Positions 56,569-63,936 of a DNA stretch of 64,000 nucleotides are shown piece by piece; the first letter of the stretch is position 1; each line of letters opens with the position of its first letter. The notes beneath the pieces are model-generated. The model was not told the origin of the DNA, ran no database searches, and saw only the letters and a list, made by a program, of their open reading frames with translations. The stretch comes from Pseudaminobacter salicylatoxidans (lineage in GTDB: Bacteria > Pseudomonadota > Alphaproteobacteria > Rhizobiales > Rhizobiaceae). The stretch is from positions 62,001-126,000 of the forward strand of contig NZ_QGGG01000012.1 in NCBI RefSeq assembly GCF_003148475.1, read 5' to 3'. A program made the position numbers and the translations under genes.

Positions 56569-57390
56569 ATGTCAAAAACAGCAAGCGACGCCCTGGAGCG
56601 TCACTATCGGGCGCGGCGCACCCGCAAGATTGTGATCGGGCGCTGTGTTCTCGCGGAAATGTCAGAGCGGCGAAGATCCGACTGGAAACCGTCTCTCGAA
56701 TTGATGCGCCTGCGCGAGATCGAAGCGATTATTTTCCACCGTCACGGTTCAATCCTTCCGGAAACGGACGATGCCGATCTCTACATTGAGGCGGCAGCTT
56801 TCGCCCAATCGGATCAAAATATGATCGACTGGTGCCGGAAATGGGCACCGTGGGCCGGCGAGGAGATCGTTGGACCAATTGTCGAGCAGGCGAAGAAGCG
56901 TAGCCGCATGATGCGAGCGGACGGGGTAGCCGGTCTGCTCAGAGTGACGATGAAGGAGCGCGATGACCTCGACCTCAAGACAATCGGCGCATGCGATATG
57001 GCGAAAGGCGACCGACTTGCGCTAGCGAAGGAGCGGAAACGGGCGCGCGATCGCAAGCGGATGCAGAAAAAGCGGTCTGGGAAAAGCCGTAAGGATCGCC
57101 AGACCTATGAGGCCGAATCTGCCGAAACATTGAAACCATGGGAGGCCGAAGGGATCAGCCGAAGAACGTGGTATCGCAGGCGTGGCACAAGTGTGTCGCG
57201 AGTAGATATATATACTATTGGCGACATACCTGTGCCAACGGCCGAAAAGTATGCGCCACCGGTCCCATCGGCCTCGGGGCAAAATACGGACGGCGCAGCC
57301 GACCGTTGCGCGGGTCTGGGGGATCATCCCCCAGCGGGGCGCCAAGGGGCGGAGCCCCATGGGAGCGGCGACAATGAGGCGGCCGCGTAA
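56569..57390 (+). CDS. Phage protein with basic and helix-turn-helix-like segments
   Basis: ATG 56569 follows AAAGGGGG. The 273-residue protein (MSKTASDALERHYRARRTRK) has a very basic centre (ALAKERKRARDRKRMQKKR), and an EGISRRTWYRRRG segment that resembles the resolvase/transposase-like recognition helix used in small rhizobial phage regulators. The tail is Pro/Gly-rich and poorly ordered. It may bind DNA; no firm family is recognised. Confidence 0.65.
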   Translation: MSKTASDALERHYRARRTRKIVIGRCVLAEMSERRRSDWKPSLELMRLREIEAIIFHRHGSILPETDDADLYIEAAAFAQSDQNMIDWCRKWAPWAGEEIVGPIVEQAKKRSRMMRADGVAGLLRVTMKERDDLDLKTIGACDMAKGDRLALAKERKRARDRKRMQKKRSGKSRKDRQTYEAESAETLKPWEAEGISRRTWYRRRGTSVSRVDIYTIGDIPVPTAEKYAPPVPSASGQNTDGAADRCAGLGDHPPAGRQGAEPHGSGDNEAAA

Positions 57391-57686
57391 TGGAAAGGCA
57401 GATGGACCTATTCGATATCAGGGTCGGTGCCGAGATCGTAGCGTTCCCCATCGATCGGCAACTTGTGCGTGTTCGCCGTACCGCGCGGCAACTCGAGCAG
57501 CGGACAGGTGCGTTGGCTGAAAAGTTCTGGAAGACGGAATGTAACCGGCTCTACGCGAGGCTCCAGGTGCAGGGTTTGGAGCATGCCGAAATAAAAGCCG
57601 AGCTCGACCGATTTGCGGATGCCGTTCGTATCGAGATGGAGCGGGCGTTGTTGGCAAGACGCGCGAAAGAAATTCAGGCAGGCTGA
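57390..57686 (+). CDS. DUF6074-like small protein
   Basis: The start ATG shares a base with the TAA before it (TAATG), indicating coupling; ATG 57402 is an alternative. The 98-residue protein has the family pattern IVAFPIDRQLVRVRRTARQL, then a FWKTECNRLYARLQVQGL core and the AVRIEMERAL helix. The family is typical of Hyphomicrobiales and their phages; function unknown. Confidence 0.75.
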   Translation: MERQMDLFDIRVGAEIVAFPIDRQLVRVRRTARQLEQRTGALAEKFWKTECNRLYARLQVQGLEHAEIKAELDRFADAVRIEMERALLARRAKEIQAG

Positions 57687-57796
57687 AACGTAGAAAGGAA
57701 GGCACAATGACGGGCTGGACTCATGGCTCATCAGGTGGTTCCCTATCGGCTAGAAGGTGCCAAGGGACGGCGCCTTGCGCGGGGGGTGTAAACGCA

Positions 57797-59311
57797 ATGG
57801 AACGTTTGGAGTTGCTCAAGCGGCTCAGCTTCGGCTCGCAGGTGGCGGAGGATGAGGTGGCGAGGCTGCAGGAGTATTTTGTTCAGACTGATCAGTGGGG
57901 CCGGATAGAGCGCGGGGAGGTCGATATTGTCCGTGGGGATAAAGGAGCCGGAAAGAGCGCCCTTTATCTATTGCTGGACAAGCGAAAGGATAAGTTATTC
58001 GACCGACGAGTATTGACCGTTTCTGCTGAAAACCCAAGGGGAGCAACGGTTTTTAGGGATCTCATGGCTGACCCGCCTGCGTCGGAGCGGGAATTTGTCG
58101 TTCTGTGGAAGATTTATCTTCTATCTCTCATCGCGCACGAGATGCGCGGATACGGCATTGATAGCCAAGGAGTGTCTTCCGTTTTCGGCGCGCTTGAAGA
58201 TGCGCACCTGCTTGAGAGAGAGCTTAACCTTGCAGGGCTTTTACGTACTGCGCAGTCGTTTGCTCGTAAGCTACTTGGAATCAAGGCAGTTGAGACTGAA
58301 GTTTCTATCGATGCGACAGGGGTGCCAACCGGCGTCATTGGTCGTATTTCGCTGGCAGAGCCAACGGCAGAATTACGGCAATCTGGCATCAATTCCATTG
58401 ATGGGATGCTCGCTAAGCTGAATCAGGCACTAGCAGATCATGACTATACGATTTGGGTTCTCCTCGACCGCCTCGACGTTGCGTTCGCCGACAGTCATGA
58501 TCTTGAGGCGAATGCCATTCGGGCCCTTATCAGGACTTACGGTGATTTTCGTGCCTTTGAACGGTTTTCGCTTAAGATATTCCTTCGCGAAGATATTTGG
58601 GATCGGGTGACGGAAAAGGGTTTCCGTGAGGCGAGCCACGTGACCCGCTACGAGGTGATGAGATGGACATCTCCAATGTTGCTCAACCTGATCCTTCGAA
58701 GAATTCTCAGCAACGATGTCCTTAATCAAGAGTACGGCATCAACAAGGAAGATGTTCTTGGTGATGCCGAAAAGCAGAGTGAACTCTTCAATCGTGTGTT
58801 TCCTCCTCAAGTGGAGCAAGGATCTCGTAAAGCGGCAACTTTTGATTGGATGATTGGTCGATGCGCAGACGGTAGTGGGAAAACCGCTCCGAGAGAGCTT
58901 ATCCATCTGCTTAATTGTCTGCGGGACGAGGAAATTCGTCGCCTGGAACGTGGCGAACAAGTGGCGCCTGATGAGCAGTTGTTCGATCGGTCGGTGTTCA
59001 AGCTGGCGTTGCCAATGGTTTCGGATACTCGGTTGAATACGTACCTCTATGCGGAATATCCGGACGAACGCCCATTCCTCGAAAAGCTTAGAGGTGAAAA
59101 GAGCGAACAATATCCTGAAAGCCTGTCAGAGATATGGAATATGAGCCGTGACGAGGCTCTAAGTAAGGCTCAATTCCTTGAAAAACTTGGGTTCTTTCAA
59201 ATGAGGGGGACGCGCGCTGAACCGTCATTTTGGGTGCCGTTCCTGTATCGGGATGCTCTCAACTTGATTCAGGGTAAGGCGGGTGGCGGAGTTAGTGACG
59301 ACGAAGACTAA
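57797..59311 (+). CDS. P-loop ATPase of the Sll1717 type, probable cargo gene
   Basis: The 504-residue protein starts at ATG 57797 by analogy to the family (RLSFGSQVAEDEVARLQEYF); ATG 57707 has a better AAGGAAGG site and would add 30 low-complexity residues. The P-loop GDKGAGKS is at about residues 47-54, and an IWVLLDRLDVAF strand looks like Walker B. The C-terminal half is helical with no enzyme motif. Its codons are clearly AT-richer than the neighbours, and it lies alone between two phage blocks, so it looks like recently acquired cargo. Defence function is inferred only. Confidence 0.8.
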   Translation: MERLELLKRLSFGSQVAEDEVARLQEYFVQTDQWGRIERGEVDIVRGDKGAGKSALYLLLDKRKDKLFDRRVLTVSAENPRGATVFRDLMADPPASEREFVVLWKIYLLSLIAHEMRGYGIDSQGVSSVFGALEDAHLLERELNLAGLLRTAQSFARKLLGIKAVETEVSIDATGVPTGVIGRISLAEPTAELRQSGINSIDGMLAKLNQALADHDYTIWVLLDRLDVAFADSHDLEANAIRALIRTYGDFRAFERFSLKIFLREDIWDRVTEKGFREASHVTRYEVMRWTSPMLLNLILRRILSNDVLNQEYGINKEDVLGDAEKQSELFNRVFPPQVEQGSRKAATFDWMIGRCADGSGKTAPRELIHLLNCLRDEEIRRLERGEQVAPDEQLFDRSVFKLALPMVSDTRLNTYLYAEYPDERPFLEKLRGEKSEQYPESLSEIWNMSRDEALSKAQFLEKLGFFQMRGTRAEPSFWVPFLYRDALNLIQGKAGGGVSDDED

Positions 59312-59347
59312 AATAAATGCATCGTCGTTCATGCGCGCCGCTACCTT

Positions 59348-59545
59348 TCAGACCGCTTCCCCCTTTAACCCCTTGCGCTGTGCGTCGATTTCGATCCAGT
59401 CACCGGGCTCGACCGGAAATCTAAACCTACGCGCCCCTGCCGCCTTCGTATCCTCGGGTACCTTTACACCATCACTGGATGATGCAGGTCCCCGGCCAGT
59501 CACTGCACTGGCGGCCGGCGCAACCAGTCGATACTGCAGCGACAA
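59348..59545 (-). CDS. Possible overlapping frame behind the small lipoprotein
   Basis: A 65-codon frame overlaps the lipoprotein gene in another register. Its C-terminal part (EDTKAAGARRFRFPVEPGDW, then IEIDAQRKGLKGEAV) has the look of a real protein, while its start is a TTG without a site. It could be the true second half of the lipoprotein, separated by a frameshift, or an independent overlapping gene. Confidence 0.35.
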   Translation of the reverse strand: MSLQYRLVAPAASAVTGRGPASSSDGVKVPEDTKAAGARRFRFPVEPGDWIEIDAQRKGLKGEAV

Positions 59546-59600
59546 GAGCCAAGCTAAGCAGGATCGCGGCAGTTCTGATTGATGGGAGTATCATCTTCAT
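59472..59600 (-). CDS. Small phage lipoprotein
   Basis: ATG 59600 lies four bases after the stop of the gene before it and follows GAGGG. The 42-residue product has a lipoprotein signal (MKMILPSIRTAAILLSLALV, lipobox STGC) and a short Cys-rich mature part (CAGRQCSDWPGTC). Such mini-lipoproteins recall Rz1-type spanin lipoproteins or exclusion proteins, but there is no partner. A different frame continues downstream with protein-like content. Confidence 0.5.
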   Translation of the reverse strand: MKMILPSIRTAAILLSLALVAAVSTGCAGRQCSDWPGTCIIQ

Positions 59601-59604
59601 GCCC

Positions 59605-59787
59605 TCACGCGTTCCCCGCCGTTTCCGCATCCGCGGCAAGCTCGTGCTCGAGTTCCAGATAACCGTTGCTGATCAGCCAGTCACGCAGCGCGGCCGCGGC
59701 GGCCTCGTCCAGCGATAACCCGCGCTCGTTGGCGAGGCGGCGAAGGGCAAGGCGTTCATTGGTGGAAAGTTCCAGTGAAGACTTCAC
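59605..59787 (-). CDS. Ribbon-helix-helix-like small protein
   Basis: A 60-residue protein (MKSSLELSTNERLALRRLAN) whose first part resembles a beta strand and two helices of an RHH fold (LSLDEAAAAALRDWLISNGY). It overlaps the next upstream gene by four bases. It may regulate the small lipoprotein or be an antitoxin-type protein; no toxin is seen. Confidence 0.6.
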   Translation of the reverse strand: MKSSLELSTNERLALRRLANERGLSLDEAAAAALRDWLISNGYLELEHELAADAETAGNA

Positions 59788-60020
59788 GGCCGCAACTGCG
59801 CCTCGATCACCTCGCGCGCCGCTTCGAATACATGGCGCATCTCAGGTTCAGTCCCCTGATGTGTTTCGAGCAGAAGCAGGGCGTTTTCGTAGAGATCCCG
59901 AACCTCTTGATCGGATAGGAGGCCTTTCGAAGCCAGCGTACCTATCAACGATGCAAGCGTTGCAGCGGATGCAAGGTCGCTGGCGGCAACCGCATCTATA
60001 CGAGGATCCCGTTTTGCCAT
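59784..60020 (-). CDS. Small helical phage protein
   Basis: A 78-residue protein (MAKRDPRIDAVAASDLASAA), mostly helical and acidic (LLSDQEVRDLYENALLLLET; HVFEAAREVIEAQLRP). It forms a three-gene operon with the RHH-like protein and the small lipoprotein. No family is recognised. Confidence 0.6.
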   Translation of the reverse strand: MAKRDPRIDAVAASDLASAATLASLIGTLASKGLLSDQEVRDLYENALLLLETHQGTEPEMRHVFEAAREVIEAQLRP

Positions 60021-60139
60021 CCCAAGCTCTCCTTAGGCCTTCAGCTTTTTCCCGCGCCACGCTGTCGGTGGCGGTGCCGTCTGCCCACGCTCCGATAGGC
60101 ATTCGTTGAAGCGAGCCGGTGCCATGCAGAAATCTCCAC

Positions 60140-60691
60140 TTACCTTCCGCCGCGGATGAGGTGTACCACCTCGATTGCTTTTGCAAAGCCGTCCAATGAT
60201 ATCGTCTCATCACGCGTGTAGTCATATGGCCACTCATAGCGGCGCGTGGTCATCGAACTGCCGGTTTTCATTTGTGGCAGGATGCTGGCGGCTGCTACGC
60301 AACCTTCGTTGTCGGTCTGTATCGGCGCATCTGAATCAACACGGATCATTCCGTGTCTGCCGGGGAAATCATGCCCCATGATGCACACCGACTGCGGTGA
60401 CGCTGCTGATCCGTAGTAGACGAAGGGACCACCGGTTTTTGAGGATATATTGCAGTCGCGCTTATCCGTCATGGCGTCGACGCGGCAATCGATAGACCAG
60501 CCATATCCAGTGAGACGGGGAGAGACGTGTGCGCTTCCATCTGGATAGCGCGCTATTTTGAACCCATCCTCAATTGTTTCCGTGCCGCCGTACTTGGCGG
60601 TTATCTGCGCAGAGGATGTTGGAGGTGGTGGTGCGGCTACGCAGCCGGCAACAATTATGAACAATGCCGGTCCACAGATGCGTGGTCTCAT
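60140..60691 (-). CDS. Exported lipoprotein of unknown function
   Basis: The 183-residue protein has a lipoprotein signal (PALFIIVAGC, cysteine near residue 17) followed by a proline stretch and a beta-rich domain with four cysteines (DCRVDAMTDKRDC, VCIMG, EGC). Disulfides suggest a periplasmic location. An exported lipoprotein in the lysogenic region of a prophage could alter the host envelope (for example exclusion of other phages); this is inference. Confidence 0.7.
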   Translation of the reverse strand: MRPRICGPALFIIVAGCVAAPPPPTSSAQITAKYGGTETIEDGFKIARYPDGSAHVSPRLTGYGWSIDCRVDAMTDKRDCNISSKTGGPFVYYGSAASPQSVCIMGHDFPGRHGMIRVDSDAPIQTDNEGCVAAASILPQMKTGSSMTTRRYEWPYDYTRDETISLDGFAKAIEVVHLIRGGR

Positions 60692-60757
60692 TCCAAAGCC
60701 CTCCCCGAACCCAGGTTCAGCATTGCCCGCTAGACGCGAACCTGCAAGCAGGAATTG

Positions 60758-61033
60758 CTACTTTTTCTTGCTGGCCTCGGCCTGTTTCCGACGGTCCTTT
60801 GCTAGAATGCGAGCCGCCGCAATCAGCGTCGCTTGGTCAGCTGCGCTTAGCGTGTCCATCAGTGGTTTGAGGATTTCCGCCAGCCGCACCACGGCATCGT
60901 CTGGGCCCAATGTGCGTTCGAGCCGCTGCACTATTTCCTTGTTCAGGCTTTCGCCCGCTGCGCGTGCTTCCAACTCGTCTTTGATACGCTTTGGCATACG
61001 GACATGGAAATGTGCGATCTCAGGCTTTGTCAT
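60758..61033 (-). CDS. Arc-family ribbon-helix-helix repressor
   Basis: ATG 61033 (MTKPEIAHFHVRMPKRIKDE) gives 91 residues. FHVRMPKRIKDELEARAAGE is the beta strand plus first helix of the Arc fold, and SLNKEIVQRLERTLG the second helix, very close to the pattern of P22 Arc. It should bind DNA as a dimer of dimers. The 22-codon upstream extension is not conserved. A lysine-rich tail follows. Confidence 0.88.
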   Translation of the reverse strand: MTKPEIAHFHVRMPKRIKDELEARAAGESLNKEIVQRLERTLGPDDAVVRLAEILKPLMDTLSAADQATLIAAARILAKDRRKQAEASKKK

Positions 61034-61246
61034 GCCTGACTTATCGCCGAAATGCCGCACGGCTGAAATGGTTCCAAAAACGCGATTGTGGAACCACAAT
61101 ACCCGCTATTCACAGGTAGTCCCTAAAGGTTGAGCGGTTTTGTTAACCGGTCATTGGGTGCGTCACCTGCCACGATGGTTGACAGGGCGGCGAGGACAAT
61201 GTTCCTATTCTGTTCTGGTTTGATTGCGTGGGTTGGGAGGATCGTT

Positions 61247-61492
61247 GTGAAGGATGAATACACGGAAGACATCGAAGCCGTAACGATCAACCGACGTTCG
61301 ATGTTTGCCGGGCTGCTGGCGCTGCCGGTCGCGGGGTCGGCGCATGCCGAAATTGATCCGTTTGAAAGAGTCAGGCGGGATGCGGAAGCGCTGGCGGCTT
61401 CAATGACTATCGCCTTCGGCGGGAAATGGTCACATCAGGTTGGCAGTACCTTCGCTCTTATCCAGAAGGAATTCTCAGAGCCGCCTCGATAA
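61247..61492 (+). CDS. Small exported protein with a twin-arginine-like signal
   Basis: GTG 61247 follows GGGAGGATC. The 81-residue product has NRRSMFAGLLALPVAGSAHA, an RR-containing signal, and then a short helical mature domain (DPFERVRRDAEALAASMTIA). It overlaps the repressor gene at its 3' end by 35 bases on the opposite strand. Function unknown. Confidence 0.6.
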   Translation: MKDEYTEDIEAVTINRRSMFAGLLALPVAGSAHAEIDPFERVRRDAEALAASMTIAFGGKWSHQVGSTFALIQKEFSEPPR

Positions 61493-61796
61493 TGCTCATA
61501 ACATGAGCGCGCCGATCCCCCTCTAATTTCTCGGCTTGCTCGAATAGCTGGACAAGGCTGTCGGGACGACTCGGATTTTGCATCAACAGTTGAGCCGGGC
61601 TGCACCGATATACTTCAGCGATGGCCTCAAGGATTCGCTGCGAATAAGGACTGTCCTTGGTCTCGATCTTTGAGATGGTGGTGCGCGATAAATTGATACG
61701 CTCCGCCAACTCTTCCTGATCGAGTTTGAAATGCTCGCGCCACTCCTTGAGGAAATGATTGCCGAGCGGGCGTAGGTCTTTTTTCACAGGGGCCAT
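61458..61796 (-). CDS. XRE-family phage repressor
   Basis: From ATG 61796 (MAPVKKDLRPLGNHFLKEWR) the 112-residue protein has a helix-turn-helix of the XRE/CI class (KLDQEELAERINLSRTTISK) and a short helical tail without a protease domain, so induction would not be by self-cleavage. It diverges from the Cro-like gene, and the spacer contains repeats of ATTCACAT, one touching the start codon. It is the probable immunity repressor. Confidence 0.88.
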   Translation of the reverse strand: MAPVKKDLRPLGNHFLKEWREHFKLDQEELAERINLSRTTISKIETKDSPYSQRILEAIAEVYRCSPAQLLMQNPSRPDSLVQLFEQAEKLEGDRRAHVMSIIEAALRIPSG

Positions 61797-61881
61797 ATTC
61801 ACATCTTTGCATCGCGACAAAAGACGGTCCATGCAATGTCATTCACATTGTGCTTGACATTCACGTTCATCACATTCACAT
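61797..61881. promoter_or_regulatory. Operator array of ATTCACAT repeats
   Basis: ATTCACAT occurs at 61797, 61841 and 61874 and as ATTCACGT at 61859, all in the same direction within 85 bases. The 15-mer GTTCATCACATTCAC (61865-61879) is repeated in reverse at 56513-56527. Such repeats between divergent repressor and Cro genes are the usual operator layout. Confidence 0.75.
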
Positions 61882-61889
61882 TTGCCGCC

Positions 61890-62099
61890 ATGACCAAGTT
61901 GGCGGAATACCTCAACAGCATCGAAATCACCGACGCAGCCTTTGCTGCAAAGGTCGGATGCGATCGCTCGATGATCACGAAGCTCCGGGCCGGAAAGGCG
62001 ACGCCCTCGCTCCGACTAGCGGCTGCGATCAGTCGCGAAACCGGGCTGCCGATTGAGGCTCTGATCGTCGTCGCCGCCACTTCCGGAGAAGCGGCATGA
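61890..62099 (+). CDS. Cro-like helix-turn-helix regulator
   Basis: ATG 61890 gives 69 residues (MTKLAEYLNSIEITDAAFAA); the helix-turn-helix is FAAKVGCDRSMITKLRAGKA, as in YdaS/Cro-type antirepressors. It is the first rightward gene of the immunity region and overlaps the following gene by four bases (ATGA). It would counteract the XRE repressor. Confidence 0.85.
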   Translation: MTKLAEYLNSIEITDAAFAAKVGCDRSMITKLRAGKATPSLRLAAAISRETGLPIEALIVVAATSGEAA

Positions 62100-63502
62100 C
62101 CTCCTACGGCGAGATCAAGTCGGGCGAGGTGACGGCGGCCGAAGATCACGGCGTTGCCCTCGACGTGATCCAGATCGATGGCGGCACACAATCCCGTGCT
62201 GCGCTCAACGATCAGGTCGTCAACGACTATGCCGACGCGATCAAGGCCGGCGCGACGTTCCCGCCGATCGTCGTATTCTACGATGGAAAGGCGCACTGGC
62301 TGGCCGATGGCTTCCATCGCTTCCATGCCTGTCAGAGGGCGGGCCGGACCAGCATCGCCGCCGATATCCGCCAAGGCACCCGCCGCGATGCGATCCTGCA
62401 CAGCGTCGGCGCGAACGAAACGCATGGCCTTCGTCGAACCAACGACGACAAGCGCCGCGCCGTCCTGACCCTGCTGAACGATGCCGAATGGGGCAAGTGG
62501 ACAGATCGCGAGATAGCACGGAGATGCGCGGTCAGTCCGCAGACGGTCGCGAATGTGCGAGCAGATACTGTCCAAAATGGACAGTCTGACGAACGGACCT
62601 ACGTCCACCCGAAGACGGGCAAGCCGACGACGATGAAGACGGCGGGCATCAATGCCAGCCGCAAGAACGCACGAGAGGCCCTCGTAAACGATGAGCCATC
62701 CCCGGAGGCAGGTCCGCAAGCCGAAGCCTCCCTTGCCGGGACAGGTGCCGGGACGCTTGCGGATCGTGAGGGCCGCCCTGAAGGGGAGGCGGCCTCGGTC
62801 GACCTCCCCGCCATTTCCAAAGCCGAGCGCGATGCCGATGCCATTCAGGGCGAATACGACCGCGCCTGCGACGATGGCCAGGCGCTGTTCCTGGCTCGAA
62901 ACAATCTGACCAATTCGCCGGAAACGGCAGACGAGATGGTGGGCGGCTTTCCGGTTGCTGCAGCGCCATATCATGCGGAGGAAACCGGCGGGCTGCCCGA
63001 GCACGATAATAAAGACGGGCATCGGACCTCGGATGCAGGGGTGACGGGCGGAGAGAGTGCCGCCGATGACGGACGGGACGTTGAAGCCACTGGTGGAGCG
63101 GCGTCCGTCATCACCTATTCCCATTCGGCTGCCCCCGCAGTCGAGGCCGTGGCGGATCCCCAAGCCCCCCAAGTCGCCACGGCCGAAAATTCCCCTGACC
63201 CGCATAACTCCGGGGGCGCGACGGCCGTCCCGGCAACCCAAGCACTGCAGATTCCGGCGCAAAATGACGATGCCCCTCGCGTCGTCGGTCAGGGCGGCCC
63301 AGAGCCGGTGAACATCATCGGACATGCAGTGCAAGAGGACGTCAGCGCGGCACAGGCCGGTAATGAGGTCGGACGTGCGAGCGAGGCTACCGTCACCAAT
63401 TCCAAGCCGGACTGTCTGAACCCGGATAGCTGCAGCCTTCATTTCACATCGGCCCTTTGCTGGAAGTGCAACGACGCGCGGACGCGGAGGAAGTTGGCAT
63501 GA
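62096..63502 (+). CDS. ParB/Srx-domain protein with a cysteine-rich tail
   Basis: The 468-residue protein has an N-terminal ParB/Srx-like domain (ALNDQVVNDYADAIKAGATF, WLADGFHRFHACQRAGRTSI), then a helix-turn-helix (WTDREIARRCAVSPQTVANV), like ParB proteins, then a long low-complexity region (about 190-430), and a C-terminal cysteine motif CLNPDSCSLHF...CWKC that could bind zinc. Phage ParB-like proteins can be nucleases, regulators or partition proteins; no parA is adjacent, so partition is unlikely. Confidence 0.85.
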   Translation: MTSYGEIKSGEVTAAEDHGVALDVIQIDGGTQSRAALNDQVVNDYADAIKAGATFPPIVVFYDGKAHWLADGFHRFHACQRAGRTSIAADIRQGTRRDAILHSVGANETHGLRRTNDDKRRAVLTLLNDAEWGKWTDREIARRCAVSPQTVANVRADTVQNGQSDERTYVHPKTGKPTTMKTAGINASRKNAREALVNDEPSPEAGPQAEASLAGTGAGTLADREGRPEGEAASVDLPAISKAERDADAIQGEYDRACDDGQALFLARNNLTNSPETADEMVGGFPVAAAPYHAEETGGLPEHDNKDGHRTSDAGVTGGESAADDGRDVEATGGAASVITYSHSAAPAVEAVADPQAPQVATAENSPDPHNSGGATAVPATQALQIPAQNDDAPRVVGQGGPEPVNIIGHAVQEDVSAAQAGNEVGRASEATVTNSKPDCLNPDSCSLHFTSALCWKCNDARTRRKLA

Positions 63503-63936
63503 GGCGCGGCCTGAAAGACGACTTCCTGGCCTATGTGAAGCGCAACCCGCACGCCAACACGCGTGAAATAGCTGCGGCGCTGGATTGTCACGAAGCCTAC
63601 GTGCGCAGCACTGCGCGCCGGCAGGGCATCAGGCTCGCGTCGAACGGCAGGCGCGGGCGCCCTGTCGCAGCTGCACCTAAATTTTCGCGTCCCCGCCTTC
63701 GCATCAAAGAATTTCGTGGCACGCCCGAGCAATACGATGCGCTGGCCCGGAAGGTCGCGCTCGTGGACCTTGAGCATCGCGATTGCAGGTGGCCGGTCGG
63801 CGATCCGAGGGACACGGATTTCGGTTTCTGCGGTCATATCAAGGAGCCCGGAAAGCCTTACTGCGCCCATCATCAGCGGCGGAGTGAAGGTGGCGGAACG
63901 CCGGCAGGGCGAAGTGCGCATCGGGTGCAGGCATGA
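63499..63936 (+). CDS. GcrA-family cell-cycle regulator homologue
   Basis: The 145-residue protein overlaps the ParB-like gene by four bases. Its N-terminal half has a helix-turn-helix (NTREIAALDC-type; ANTREIAAALDCHEAYVRST), and the C-terminal part shows the GcrA hallmark DLEHRDCRWPVGDPRDTDFG followed by FCG and a YCAHH metal-like motif. In Caulobacter GcrA binds sigma-70 and GANTC-methylated promoters. A phage copy could redirect the host cell-cycle programme; that is inference. Confidence 0.85.
   Translation: MRRGLKDDFLAYVKRNPHANTREIAAALDCHEAYVRSTARRQGIRLASNGRRGRPVAAAPKFSRPRLRIKEFRGTPEQYDALARKVALVDLEHRDCRWPVGDPRDTDFGFCGHIKEPGKPYCAHHQRRSEGGGTPAGRSAHRVQA

Noticed and set aside
62096-63502. 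Plasmid-type ParAB partition locus
   Set aside because: Only a ParB/Srx-domain gene is present; no ParA gene or parS-like array is seen, and the context is a phage early operon.
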